64,000 nucleotides of DNA, taken from the NCBI RefSeq assembly GCF_000004075.3, contig NC_026660.2, forward strand, positions 21,021,498 through 21,085,497. The letters run 5' to 3'. A program made the position numbers and the translations under genes. This document shows positions 48,200 to 61,124 of this stretch, in pieces. The notes beneath the pieces are model-generated. The model had not been told where the DNA came from and searched no databases. It worked only from the letters and a program-made list of their open reading frames with translations. The stretch's first letter is position 1; each line of letters opens with the position of its first letter. The stretch comes from Cucumis sativus (lineage: Eukaryota; Streptophyta; Magnoliopsida; Cucurbitales; Cucurbitaceae).

Positions 48200-51100
48200 G
48201 GAAAGTACGTTGACTAGATTTTTTCTTTTTATTTCTTTAATATTCTTTTCTTTTAATTAATATTTTGTAATATACCGTCTATTCAAACGTCTACATTTGT
48301 CTATATTAATAAAAGTGTAGGTTAAACTTTCAATTATATATATATATATAGAAAAAAGTAACTAAAGAAATAAATTATAACATTTTTTAAAATGAGAATA
48401 AACTACTTATTATTTAGGGAAATTCAAGTTGATAGCAACTTAGGAATATGATTTATGATAATTTTATAGATCTGACAGTAGGATTGATGAAGTTTATGTG
48501 ACACAAAAAGATAATCAAATTTATGAATCATCTCACTCTTCTTATAAGAAAAATGGGAAATTTGAAAACATTTAACTTTTGTGAATTTTTTTTCAACAAT
48601 TTATGAATATAATTATTAAAGAGTGACAGTTATTCAAAGTCATTAGATTGAAAAGAAAAATAATGAGAAATTGCAAAGGAAATTAGACTTTTATACGACT
48701 TTTCCAGTTCAATCTATGACTTCAATTCATTGTTATTAAAGACCAACAATTATTTTCCTTATAACTTCTTTTATTGAAAACGATTTAAATATTTTCTAAT
48801 GATCATGAATAAATGAAAAATTCATCATAATTTCTCTAATTAATTTATATTTGGTCATATTATTTTTCAATTATTTCCATATTGGTTATTATCAAAAACA
48901 ACCATTTTAGAAATTATATATCTATAAGTTTTTGAATTTACCACATTTACGATAACTAACAATGTTTAGAGTTAGTGATTTTTTCTTGAAAGATATATAT
49001 ATATATATAGAAAATCCCATAGTCTAGGACCAAGACACCAAGCAACAACAAAGAGGGCAACAAACACGACGAAAGGTTTTAGGGTTTGAATAAGATTAGT
49101 GTATTTAATGAGTTGGGAGAATTATGAACTTTGAGCGAAGTACATCGTCGAAACATTGATGAATTGACATGTATTTTAAAATAAATGTCATTATTTTAGT
49201 AGGTCTTCCACAAACCAACTAACCGAGGGAGGGAACGACCAAATCAAATAACTTATTTATATACATGTGTCCTTTTGTTTGGGTTGGTGCCAACAACACA
49301 TTCTGTGGCAACATTTCTTGTATTTTAGTTTCTTTCTTTAGCCAAAGTTTGGTTACTAGTTATTTTCTTTTTTGTATAAATATGTTGTCGACTATATACT
49401 GTTGTGTATGAAAGTTCATATTTATGGTTGTACGAATTGTGTCAAAGTAGACCAAAACATAGTATTGATATGTATATGACACAAATAATTATTCATCGTT
49501 ACAAGCATTTCTATAACATTCACAAATTATATTATTGGAATGTATTTATTTGAAATTGAAATATTACTCATCAATCAATCTTCAACGATAAGTGATTTAT
49601 GTCCGTGAAAAATTACTTGAAAAAGTCATAAAAGAAACAGTAACACTATATTTTAGAGGTATGATTGATCCACTTTTCTTGATGTCTTAATTATTCTTTG
49701 ATTAACAGTATAATCGAATTCCTATATTTTACAAAGTTCACATCATTATTTGATTAAATTAAATTATGAAAGAACACGTAGAACTATAATAAATAATTTT
49801 GATATTATATTTATATATATATATGTAAATAAAGTGGGGGATGTGAAAGCATTAAAGAACACCTGAAATTCCCATGTTAGATTATTTATTCAAAAGGGTT
49901 TACGTGGACAATTATTTTATTTTATTTTTTTGGCTTCAAAAGAAGAAAAAAAGAAAGAAAGAAAATATATGCTTTTTTTTTTCTTTTTTATTATTGGGTT
50001 TAATTTTATTTTTGGGGGTTAATGTAATGTAATGGGTTGCTATGGTTGCATGTACTCATTAAATTCAATTTTGTAATTATCAACTGTCCTCTTGTCTGAA
50101 TATTGTGTCATTGTCTTTATATTTAATGGATCAGTCCCCTATTTTCATATTTAATATCTTTCCCACTTTCTTTTTAATTTTCACCCATCTCTTTATTTTT
50201 CATTGTTTTTCTTTTTCTTTTAAGTTATCACTTCAAAATGTTGTTGTCTATACGTTTTGAAACTATACATTTTGTTTCTAAAATTTTTAAAATTTAAACT
50301 GCTGAAAAAAAATAATGAAGATTTAGGGTTCTATCTCACGTTTAAACATTTATGAGCTCGTTTGTTTGTAGGTTAGGAGGATGGAAACGAGTATGAGCTT
50401 ACAAAGCCTATGTTTGGTTGATGAGTATTTTTTTTAATTTTAGAAAATATATTTTTTAGGATTTATTATTCAATCCAAGAGGAGGATTTTCAATCATGTC
50501 AAGAGCAAAGGTTTGCGATTCCTTCTTTCAAACTCGGAGTGATCTTGGGGCAACTTTGTCTCGAGTTTTAAAATATAAATCAATTGTTTTCATCTTGAAG
50601 GAACGTTGCTCCGAGTTTGTCCCTCGATTATTTATTTATTTGTTATTTATTTATTCCCACACATTCTTAATATCATCCTATACACAACCAAACACAACCA
50701 ATTTTAAATTCCTAACAATTTTATTCTCTTCAATCCAAACTATTCCTATATGTTTAACCAATTGTTTAATTTAAATTTCAAATGATATACAAAATTAAGA
50801 GAAAATCGCAAAAATATATATAAACACAATTTTTGCATATATATATATTTTGGTTATTTACTTTAATATTATTATTTAAAATTACATTTAAGCTACTATA
50901 AGTTTAACACTCAGTTTTTCAAATTATGACAAATAAATATCTAATCTTTCAAATTTTACTCTAATAAATCTCTTTAAAATGTTAAATATATATATAGAAC
51001 TTTCAATTTATTATCTAAAAATCTCATACGGTATGAAAATGCTTAAAAATCAACCGTTTGTATTAGACAAAATACTTTTTTTAATCCAACCTCAAATTTT

Positions 51101-52377
51101 GATTTTTGTTTTCCAATAGTTCCATATTCTTAAAAAAAATATCTTATATTACATGTTAAACATATATTTTCTAAAATTCAATAACTCAAATTGAGGGGTT
51201 AATAGATCACTAATTTTTAAAATTTTTGATTTATTACTTTCTATGTGTTAGTTAATTAGATTTTTTTCGAAGATATTATATAATTTGAATATTATATTAA
51301 TTCATATCAAATTATATTTATATGAACTCCTTAAGTGAAATTCTGAATCCGTTATTGTTCATATCTTATTGATATTAAAATTACATTATTCTTAATATAT
51401 CATAGCGGTAGAAAAAAGTTAATAGTGCACCTCAATCTTATAACATACAATACATCTAAAAGAAATGTCGATAAAAATTATGCAGTATGGGTCAAGTTTT
51501 ATTAGAGCAATATGAACGAATAGGGTTTTAAAATCAGGCTCTACAACAATAAAATTTGGATACATATATCCCAACCATAATAAAGGAATAATTCAAAGGA
51601 TGTCACACACTCTACCACCCAAAGTGAAGAGGAAGATAAGCTTTCCAACTAATAGTATAATAGAGAGTATGGCTTTGAATGCAGCATTGAGTAGCAATAA
51701 TGATCACCAAATAAACAAGTTTGAGATTCAACCTCTCTAATTCTCTAAAACAAAACCCTAAATTATGTATTGTAAAGGGAATGGCTCTCAATATGTGTCT
51801 CTACAATCCCTTTGAATTGCACACATCATAATGTGTTTCTTCTTATTCTCGATTATTGGGGTCTTCAAAATCAGCCTCCAAAAGATATACTTATAAACAA
51901 AAAGCTGTGGGGGCTTACTAATTTATTTTTTCTTCGACACAACGTGAAATAGAAAAATTTAATTACCAAAGGTCGATAGATAATAAGTCATTGGTATGTA
52001 GTGGTTATAGATTTTGGACATGATCTATATTTGATTAAAGAGAAAGTTCTACATTTTAGACGTGATCTTAAAGAGACTTTAGATGTGTATCGGAAAAAAT
52101 GTCGCAGTAAATGAAAATTGGAAAGTCATATGGAAACAACATTTGCAAATATCTCGAAAGAGATTAATTAGTTTAAGAAATATGAAAAATGATTTTGATG
52201 TTGCAAATTATATTGCTTTGATATCTCTCGAGGAGAAAATTAACATCATCCAAGAAACAAGTGCTACAATGGAACAATATGAGATCAATATTTAGTATTA
52301 TGTGTTTTTAAAAGATTAATTTTACCCTCTATTTAATTTACTTATCGCTAGATTCAATATTTATTGAACTTTTAATT

Positions 52378-52516
52378 AAGAAATATGAATATTTCTCAAT
52401 TTGGATAGGTTATGGATGGAAAATAAAGATGAATGTTTAACACCCTATTCAAATTTTACTCTAATAAATCTCTTTAAAATGATAAGAAATATGAATATTT
52501 CTCAATTTGGATAGGT
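52378..52516. repeat. Direct repeat of a 33-bp word, 106 bp apart
   Basis: AAGAAATATGAATATTTCTC with its next 13 bases occurs at 52378-52410 and 52484-52516. The intervening DNA contains a 32-bp word (CAAATTTTACTCTAATAAAT and on) at 52450 that is identical to one at 50950, so these pieces have been copied around locally. Confidence 0.75.
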
Positions 52517-53199
52517 CATGATTAATTTTAACTCTACACACGTAACATGCTGACTAATCCAGATCACTAGTAAGTCCTCTTGAATTTTCCTAACTTTTTT
52601 CCTCGTCTAGCTTAAAATACAAACTATTTCTCACATGGCCTAGTTAGAATGCAGACTTTCATCCAAAACGCCTAAGCTTATACTTAACATTATTCATAAC
52701 CTTCTTTTCCTCGCAACCCTCCTATTCCAAAACATGGGTTTCACAAAAGCATTTGGAGTAGAAAGTTGAGAACATGGCTGAGCTTGAGCTAGAATGTACT
52801 TTAAGGGACCTTGAAGCACTTGACCATCTTCTACATGTAGAGCTTGGATACTTAGGTGTCCTAGTTGGCTAACATTGTTAATTAGTAGACTCGACATCTA
52901 GTAAGTGAAGCACTTTCTTTCCAACATATGTTCGATGTAAGCAATGTCAATGTCATCTCCATCGTATGCTTTGTTGAGAGTCATATTTCACCTATCTTTG
53001 CACCTATTGAGGAGCTTGATGCTTATGAGACTACTTTTCAGCTCATCCAGGAGACACTAGATAAGATTTGATCCTGTTTGAGTTTAGATCCTTATGTTCC
53101 TATTGCTCATTTCCATAGTAGGTTAGTTGTTGGTCAGTAAGTTACATAGAAAGAAGAGGTGAAGTCTACCTAATCCTCTGAAAAGAAAGAGTGCGGGTA

Positions 53200-53720
53200 A
53201 ATTAGGTGCTTTCTAAGGAAAAAAAAGGTTTAGAACAAAAGGATGAGATTAGGAAAGAGGCAATTATCTTAGGTAATCTTCTTGTGAAGCATGATGTCCT
53301 AAGTACGTTTTCTATTCCTTGTTCTATAGAATCTAGAAAATTTGAGCATGTTATGCTAGACTTTAGGGTTTGCTATAAACATCATGTCTGCTCTTGTTTA
53401 TTATAATTTCAATATAATATTGTGCCATTTGTTGATTTAGGTTACTGCAATTAGTTGATCTTTGCTCAGTTAGACCTCTTCGTTTGGTTAAGGGATGTTT
53501 TGGTAAGAGGGCCAATGACCTTTTTCCTACTTTTTATGTGATTGATCTGTTATGCCTCTTTCACTCTTTATGAGTTATCTATTCTATTAGGAAGACTCCT
53601 TTTAAAGGCAATGAATGTTGTGATTGATGTGGATAAGGTGTCTCTAAAAATTGAATAGGAAGGGGAATCTTAATTATTTTGTATGTTCTCTGATATTTCT
53701 TCTACTTATCATATATATGC
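53200..53720 (+). mobile_element. Ty3/gypsy gag-protease relic
   Basis: Broken frames give FSIPCSIESRKFEHVMLDF, VLVRGPMTFF and LSILLGRLLLKAMNVVID followed by VDKVSLKIE. In gypsy elements the aspartic protease region reads FSIPC.IG....AMLD, EDVLV and ILLGRPFL.TA...IDV in this order. The catalytic region is disrupted and there are several stops. Sequence upstream (52960-53200) may be gag. Confidence 0.65.
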
Positions 53721-53729
53721 TTTAGTTCC

Positions 53730-54690
53730 TCCATTAGTTCCTCCATTTTACAGAATATTAACCCATCTTCAAAGCTAAGGAGTAGCGGTTGATGGTTCAT
53801 ATATTCACAATGGAGTAAATATGGTTGATGAAGCAAAGTATGATCGAGTATAATAACTTCAAAAATTTGCACTTCTTGGAGTCTCTCTTTATCAATCGTT
53901 TTATTAAGATAACAAATATGAATAAGAAAATTATAACTAAATATCCATATTTAAGTTTTTGTCCTATTTACAAAATATCAAATATGAGTGAAATACATAC
54001 AAAAATATAGTAAATTCAAATTGTCACCCATATCAAATGCTTTTAATTTTATACGAAAATTTGTTTCCTAGGTACCTAGAATTTTGGCTCGGCCATCCAT
54101 AACAACGGGTAGTTGGTGACTTGGTGTCATATTATCCCACAATACCATCATGATTTAGGCCCTTTATTAGACAAACACATACTTACTTTGTCTGAGTTGT
54201 AATTAAAAGTATGTCATGAATATTTCTGCTTGGCTGCTAATAAGACAATCATATATCACACTAATGTGTGGAAATTTATAGTAAACATTCATTCCAAACC
54301 ATCTCAAATTAAAGGACGGCAACTTCCAAGGTATCATATCTTACCCAAATAACCATAACTATTCCCATTTTCACTTATAAACATTGAGTTCAGCAAATCT
54401 TAAAGTGACACTTCCATCCCCTATGAAACACATCCCAATGAATGATTTAAGTGACAAACAAAATTGTCATTTTGAGAGAAAACATTAAATGGATATAGTT
54501 AAGAAGTTAGATGAGAAGAAAGTAAGTAGTGAGTTTCCCCATTCTACAAAGACAGTAGCCCTTTTATCTCTCTCTCTCTTAATTATAGCCATTATCTAAG
54601 TGCCCATCTCTTTTCACTAATTTCAAGAGAAAAGAGTACTCCATTTGTAGTAGTGAAAGGTTGAAGAAGCCCTGTGTTTTCCTCTACATA
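53730..54690. other. Spacer upstream of ELO copy 2
   Basis: No gene seen. A CT run near 54568-54578 lies within the likely upstream promoter of ELO copy 2. Confidence 0.5.
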
Positions 54691-54696
54691 TGGCCT

Positions 54697-54703
54697 TATA
54701 AAT
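54697..54703 (+). promoter_or_regulatory. Probable TATA box of ELO copy 2
   Basis: TATAAAT within GGCCTTATAAATATTG lies 214 nt before the ATG, implying a leader of roughly 180 nt that is pyrimidine-rich, as seen at 54795-54890. Confidence 0.55.
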
Positions 54704-54910
54704 ATTGTGCTGCCCAATACAAAACGCTGACATCTTTCCAGCTATCAAATAGGAGCAGTCCCAAAAACATAGAATACACACACACATATTCATTCATTTC
54801 TCTCTTTCTCTTCTAATTTAAACCCCTTCCCTTCTTTCTCATTTCTTTCACCACTACCACCAAGTACTATACTACTACCTACACTTCTCACGGCGGCGCG
54901 TGGTTCAAAA

Positions 54911-55732
54911 ATGAGTCTAACAATCACTGATGGTCTCTATTACTGGCTTGTAAACCACCCAAAAATCCTCAATTTCTCATGGTCTCAAGGTGAAACCTTA
55001 GGTTCTTCTCCACTTTTCCTCACTGTCACTGTCATCGCTTACCTCTCCCTCACCTTCCTCCTCTCCAACCTCTCTCTTCCTCTCCTCCCTCCCACCATTC
55101 TCAAACGAATCTCAGTGGTTCATAACCTTATCCTCCTTGCTCTCTCCTTCACAATGGCCCTGGGATGCACACTCTCCACTTTCTCCCACGCACCTCACCT
55201 TCATTACATTCTTTGTCTTCCCCTCAAAACCCCTCCACGTGGCCCTCTCTTCTTCTGGGCCTACATCTTCTACCTTTCCAAAATCCTGGAATTCATCGAT
55301 ACCTTCTTGATCATCTTGAGTGGGTCGACCAAACGGCTGACATTCCTCCATGTGTACCACCACGCAACGGTTGTGATTATGTGTTACTTATGGCTTCATT
55401 CGTCGCAGTCGTTGTTTCCATTGGTATTAGTAACAAACTCGTCGGTTCATGTGTTGATGTACACGTATTACTTGTCGTGTGCACTTGGGATAAGGCCAAG
55501 ATGGAAGAGGATTGTGACAGAGTGCCAGATTGTGCAGTTTCAGTTTAGCTTTGTGGTGTTGGCTTTGATGCTATATTTTCATGTCACACATAAAGGGTCG
55601 GGATGTGCTGGTGTTTATGGATGGTGCTTTAATGTCGTATTTTACTCGTCGCTTCTGGCTTTGTTCTCGGATTTTCATGCTAAGAACTACGGCGCAAATG
55701 GAAAGATGACAGCTCCTAAAAAGGTGGCGTGA
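54911..55732 (+). CDS. ELO-family very-long-chain fatty acid elongase-like protein, copy 2
   Basis: Single exon of 273 residues, co-linear with copy 1 at 35064 almost without gaps. It starts at ATG 54911 after a leader containing GGCGGCGCGTGG. Marks are KILEFIDT (124-131), the HVYHH box (147-151), MALGCTLST, SSVHVLMYTYY and several membrane segments. The C-terminus ends KKVA, a KKxx-type ER retrieval signal that copy 1 lacks. Expected role: malonyl-CoA condensation step in ER fatty acid elongation, or a related acyl-lipid function; plant ELO-like proteins are poorly characterised. No stop, frameshift or missing key residue is seen, so both copies look intact. Differences cluster near the N-terminus (residues 1-35), the 52-70 loop and the C-terminus. 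Confidence 0.93.
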   Translation: MSLTITDGLYYWLVNHPKILNFSWSQGETLGSSPLFLTVTVIAYLSLTFLLSNLSLPLLPPTILKRISVVHNLILLALSFTMALGCTLSTFSHAPHLHYILCLPLKTPPRGPLFFWAYIFYLSKILEFIDTFLIILSGSTKRLTFLHVYHHATVVIMCYLWLHSSQSLFPLVLVTNSSVHVLMYTYYLSCALGIRPRWKRIVTECQIVQFQFSFVVLALMLYFHVTHKGSGCAGVYGWCFNVVFYSSLLALFSDFHAKNYGANGKMTAPKKVA

Positions 55733-56072
55733 TAACGAAAGAAAAACCAACAATTACTTTTTAAGTCCATCTCTTAATTTCTTCTTTTGGGATTTGTGAG
55801 TTTAAATTATTCTTCAGAAACAATATATATATTTATATATCACTTACGTTGTTCATGAGGATGATAATGATCTGATGATTCAAGATGTTTGGTAAGTGAT
55901 ATTTAATTTAATATGTTGAACTAATATTGCATGGTGGTCAAGGGTCATTTTTCAATCATTTATTCTTTTTTTTTTCAGCCTCTCTCTCTCTCTCTTTATT
56001 TCTTCTCTAAACTTAATAAAGTAATATATTTGTTTCTTCCTTAAAATAATGACAAGGAGAATTATTGTAAAC

Positions 56073-56285
56073 TATGAAATTAATTAAAATATTAAAAAAA
56101 ATGAAATAAAATTTTTAGATTATCACAAATAGATATTGATTGATTACAAGTGATACTAATAGATATTTATGAAATTAATTAAAATATAAAAAAAATGAAA
56201 TAAAATTTTTAGATCTATCACTAATAAATATTGATTGATTATAAGTGATACTGATAGATATTTATGAAATTTTGTTATATTTACA
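56073..56285. repeat. Tandem duplication, 95-bp unit, within dispersed repeat copy C
   Basis: TATGAAATTAATTAAAATAT starts at 56073 and 56168, and a truncated third start (TATGAAATTTTG) is at 56263. The unit contains TTGATTGATTACAAGTGATA and the AAAATTTTTAGAT word of the dispersed repeat also seen at about 43080 and 60880. Confidence 0.85.
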
Positions 56286-56545
56286 AATGAAAAGTGAGAA
56301 GGTTAAATAATATCCTCCCGCTATGGCTAATGTGATTAACTTCAACAATAGTTAACAAGGTTAAATGACCTTTAGCTATATCAAAAGTATTTAACTACAT
56401 GTATAGCTAGAGTACACATAATACAAGTAACAAAAACAAAACGTCAAATAACATAGAAGGCTTTGATAATTCAGTTCGACAAATACGACCTATATCTAAA
56501 GAGCTTCTTTGCTCATATAAGAAATATTATTCAGATTCAAAATAT

Positions 56546-56695
56546 GTAACTTATCACAACTGTTACATTAACAAGTTATCACCATAACTTAACCGTATAA
56601 ACTCAGGCTCCCATTGACGGTAACTTATCACAACTGTTACATTAAGAAGTTATCACCATACCTTAACCGGCTCCCTTGACGGTAAACTTGAATCT
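56546..56695. repeat. Tandem duplication, 74-bp unit x2
   Basis: GTAACTTATCACAACTGTTA starts at 56546 and 56620; each copy continues through GTTATCACCATA and CTTAACCG to a TTGACGGTAA end. The second copy is shortened by loss of about 10 bp. Confidence 0.85.
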
Positions 56696-59349
56696 CCTCG
56701 AAGACGAATCCAGGCTCCTATGAATTCATTGACCGCAGTATAATTTTTTCGACCTTCATTCATATTTCTTATCAAACAATTTTCAATAATTTGTCATAAT
56801 GCAGACAGATCCTTCACCAAAAATATAAATTTTGTATAGTAGTTGTGAAGAATAAATTTTACCTTAAGAACTTGTGCTTTTTAAACAGCCAAGAAAAAGA
56901 ACTTTTTTACCATAAAATATTTCTAAATATAAGAAATATCTATTATCTTCCTCTCTATTTAAGGAATATAAGAAAGATATTTTTTCTCTCTTTAAATAAA
57001 AATAAAACTAATTTCATATTTGTCGAATAATCTAACGATAAATATTTTGATTTAATTTTTTTTATTTAAACTACTAATAAAGTAATAATAATTATTATTG
57101 TAATAAGAACAAGAAAAAGAATATCAAATCGTTGATGCTTTACTTATATTTACACAAAACTTTAAGATTAAATTTTTTAAATTAGAATTTTTGCTTTTAT
57201 TTTGCAAGCTTCTATAAAGTTAAAACTTTGTTCATTTTCAGTTTGTGTTTTAAATAAATCTTAAATTTTAATAATTTTTTTAAGAAAAGATTGTCTATAT
57301 ATAACATAACAGTTTTACAGTAAATTTTGAAATTACCTCCACATATTTTATCTTCTTGCCTGAAAATATTATGATAATTATTTAATAAATATCGATAAAA
57401 ATTATCTTTAAGTAACTAAATTTAATATTTATTGAAATTACACCGAAATTAAAATTGAACAAGCTAAGTAAGAGTGTAGGAACTAATAAATTGAACAAAC
57501 CTAGAAATATGAAGACCAAAATTGTATTTTAGCATAAAAATTTGATTAGTATTAAATATTCAAGCATTACTTGATAAATTTGATCAAGTATTGTTTTGTA
57601 GTCAAGCAGAAAATGTCATACCACCATCCTCAATTACTTGTCACGTTAATTATATCATTTAAGAATAATATAAGGTGGATCCACAAAATAAATTAATGTA
57701 TTATTCATTGACATATTAGTTTATGAATGAAACTATAAATTGCTACATTAATACTAAAAATTATAACTATTGTTTTAAAATTTGATGGTAATTCGTTCTC
57801 TACCAAAGCAATGGTTTGAATTCAAGAAAAAGATTATTAAGAAAATAGCTAGTCGTTAAACTTTCTTTTCAATACTAAACAGAGTTTGATAAATTTTACT
57901 ATACTTTATAAACAGTTTCGATCTTTTATTATTATGAAAATGTTCCTATTTTAATTTATCGGTTAACAATTTAAAAATAAAGATATCGAGATATGTTCAA
58001 AGAAAAAAAAATTATATATTCATATTTTTTGTTTTATTTCTTAAACAACACTTAAAAGAGACCATCACATGTAAGATAAAGAAAACAATTTTTTTAGTAG
58101 TTGTCCAAGAAAGTACATATTCACTTATATCTTGGGGATGATCTTGTCTTCACAATTTTAGGGTTTTCTTCATTTTTGAACAAAGATCCCTTTACTCTTT
58201 TTAAGCACAACATTTTGAAAATTTATATTATTTAGAGAGGAGAAATAACGTTGGAGGGGTTCGAAGTTTTGATTTTAACCTAAGAAATTCTTAAACAACC
58301 TTCTTAATTAAGCTTAAGAGAAAATGTTGAATGATATATAATTAAATCTATTTTAACAGATCACCTTAAACTTTTGAGTTGATAGATGATTTAAGATATC
58401 TTTTATTTTTAATTTTATTTTTCCAATTTCCTTCGTATTCACGTTTTTTTAAGTAAGATTATAAAAATCTTATAACTAATTTTTTTTTCAATAAAAAATC
58501 CAAATATTTAAATACGATTTTTAAAAAGTTAAAACCAAATATTAAGGAATGGATGAGTTTCTTCTAGCTATTTCTACTAATTATAGTGTTGAATTAATTT
58601 TCCTAAACTATTTTGACTTCATTTAATATGCAAATAAATTTTAGTAATAATTTATATTCTAAGAATAAAATTGCTACTTGTAGACTTGTAGTGTGTGCCT
58701 CAGCCTTGGAAGTATATTTGGTATTTGCATTTACACTACCGTAAAATTGATGCATAATAACATGATGAGTTGGAGAAGTGACATTAAATCCTATCATAAA
58801 TTCTATTTGAAATTCGTGTCATTAACTATTACTGAAAATCAATTTTATCCTATTAATTAATTCACCTACTTTACTGATTTTCTTTTATACTAATTTAATA
58901 TATATATATATTATTTCAAAAAAAGTAAATGAATTATATTTACTTCTTTAAAAATGAACAGAAGAAGACACCAACAGACCAAACCACATTACTTAAAACC
59001 CTAAAACATAGACAAACCATATAATAACCACAGCAACAATAATAGAATAATAGTATATATGAGGAGGTAGAGATCTCTCTAATTAAAGTTAATATGATCC
59101 ATCTTTTTTAGTTCTTTCAAATATAATTAAAAATGGGAACACTTTCCAACCAGAACCAAAAGAAGACGATCTAATTCTCATGGTTGTTAATTCGTATGTT
59201 TATAGAGTTTTACTCGATTAGACATATACTTCTATTTTTAATAGTTGAGTGATTGTGATTCAAAGTTTGTATTAGTTTTGTATGAGTGTGTGCGATTATA
59301 TATATATAACTAAAATTTTAAGTGATATTTATACCCACATTTATATTTG

Positions 59350-60578
59350 TTGTAGCTTTCTTTTCATCAATAGGATAGATGTCATGAATGCCTTTTTGAA
59401 TGGTGATCTTTATGAAGAAGTTTGTATGACTCCTACACCAATTTGGTGAAGTGTGTAGGCTTCGTAAAGCGCTTTATGGTCTTAAACAAGAATCTTGTGC
59501 TTGGCTTGAAAAGTTCTTCATATTAATTCACATCCATTTGTTTTATTCCTAGTCATCATAATTTTACAATTATTTGTCAAGGGTACAAGTGCAGGCTATA
59601 TTTTATTGTCCTTGTATGACTAATTATAACATGAGTATTATTGGTGGTAATTTGTGTTGGAAAATAGAATCTTTGAAACCAAAGTTATCTCGTTTTTTCG
59701 AAATGAAAGATTTGGAAGAGCGCTACGTTATTTCCTAGCTATTGAGTTTGCATGTTCCTCAAAAGGTTTATCTCTTATCTTTAGTCAAAGTATAGAGCTA
59801 ATTTGTTTGATCATGCTCGTCTCACTGGCAACAGAATTATGGATACTCCTCTTGAAACCAATGCTTGATACTCTCCATCACAGGGGGCTTGGGGCTTCCT
59901 TAATTTATCAAATCCTAGCTTGTATCATACTATTGTTTAGAGTTTGGTTTATCTCACTGTGACTTGTCTTACTATCGCACATGTTGTTCATGAGATTAGC
60001 TAATTTGTCACTGCTGATCCTACCCCAATTTATTGGGTTGCTGTCCTTCATATACCCAGGTATATTTGAGACACTTAAATTCAAAGCGATCTCTTGTTTC
60101 CATCTACATCATATCTTTAGAATTGTGTGCTTTCTCTTATGTTGATTGGACTACTTTTCTGAGTGATTATCTTATTTTATGGAAGAGTAAGGAACAAAGT
60201 TATTTCTTAGTCTTCTACAGAAACAAAGTATCCTATCATGACCTGAACTACTAGTGAAATTGTTTATGTTAGTTGCTTTCAGATATGGATGTTTATTTTA
60301 GTCGTCTTACTTCGTTGTATTGTGATAACCTAGGATGCTATTCAGATAACATGTAATTCAGTTTTGATGGGCGAATTACTTAAGCATATTGAAGATTGAT
60401 TGTCATGACACTTGTTGACATCATCTTCAACTTGGCACCATTTCATTGTTATTTGTTCCCCTTCCTTGCAAATGGTTGATATGTTTACTAAGACACACTC
60501 CAATTCATGCTTCTGTTTTTTTTTTACTAAAAAACTCTCAATATTTATTGTTGTTAGCATCATGAGTTTGTTGGGAGA
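59350..60578 (+). mobile_element. Ty1/copia retrotransposon relic (RT to RNase H)
   Basis: Broken frames give DVMNAFLNGDLYEEVCM (59374-59425), LRKALYGLKQESCAWLEKF, SRFFEMKDL, SLYCDNLGCYSDN, a weak IPTKHIEID-like region and MVDMFTKTHSNSCF. They follow the copia RT, RNase H and 3' tail order over about 1.2 kb. GAGTTTGTTGGGAGA directly before 60579 is a polypurine tract. Many stops show long inactivity. Confidence 0.8.
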
Positions 60579-60770
60579 TGTTAATGTATTTTATTAATTA
60601 TTATTACTATTTATCCCAAGGGTGGATTAGTCTTTATTTAATAAGGGTAGATTAGTCTAATTTATTTACTTTTTGTTTGCTCTACCTATATACCTCATTA
60701 GTATGTGTATCATTAAGTTCTTTTGATTGGTAAGAAACCCTATTTGAGAGTTCGTATGATATAAGTATAT
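60579..60770 (+). repeat. Probable 3' LTR of the copia relic
   Basis: TGTTAATGTATTTTATTAAT follows the polypurine tract at the expected place for a copia 3' LTR start. The end is not defined; 60770 is approximate. No matching 5' LTR was seen in the window. Confidence 0.45.
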
Positions 60771-60879
60771 TTTTTAATTTCAAAATATTACTTCTTAAAA
60801 GTGGGGCAAGTGAATTACAAATTAAAGGAAAAAAATTTAGATTGAAAAAAATAAACATGTTTTTTTAGTTGAAACAGTT

Positions 60880-61110
60880 GCAAATATAATGATCAAACGT
60901 TAGAGTATTAGAAGATATATCACAATATAATTTTTTTTATCCAACTCTTTTAATCTATTAAAGATAATTTCTATATTGTTTGTAGAAGTCTATTAACTAT
61001 AGAGTACTTAATTGATAGTAATAGAAGCCTATTAGCGATAGAGTTTAACATCGATAGATATGTTTTGCAATATTTATATTTTTTTAAAACATATTTTAAA
61101 AATGATGAAA
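60880..61110. repeat. Dispersed AT-rich repeat copy D
   Basis: ACAGTTGCAAATATAATGA at the start and AGAAGTCTATTAACTATAGA with ATAGAAGCCTATTAGCGATA further on follow the pattern of copies A-C. It directly precedes a minisatellite. Confidence 0.45.
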
Positions 61111-61124
61111 AAAAAAGTCTAACT

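Larger units (their letters stand above)
46771..52600. other. AT-rich spacer: no gene seen
   Basis: Includes a telomere-motif pair (AAACCCTAAACCCTAA, 47142-47157), a 31-bp tandem duplication, AT microsatellites (around 48335 and 48995) and dispersed 32-33 bp repeats at 50950 and 52378-52516. The frames at 50496-50774 and 52083-52295 have no recognised motif. Confidence 0.5.
55740..59340. other. AT-rich spacer: no gene seen
   Basis: Contains a CT microsatellite (55979-55996), two tandem duplications (56073-56262 and 56546-56690) and otherwise AT-rich DNA. The frames at 56845-57030 and 58603-58797 show no motif. Confidence 0.5.

Noticed and set aside
50496..50774. 92-codon frame as a gene
   Set aside because: The frame is AT-driven with no motif, no promoter features and no homolog that I recognise.
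52083..52295. 70-codon frame as a gene
   Set aside because: It is a short charged frame with no domain, in a region of local sequence copying.
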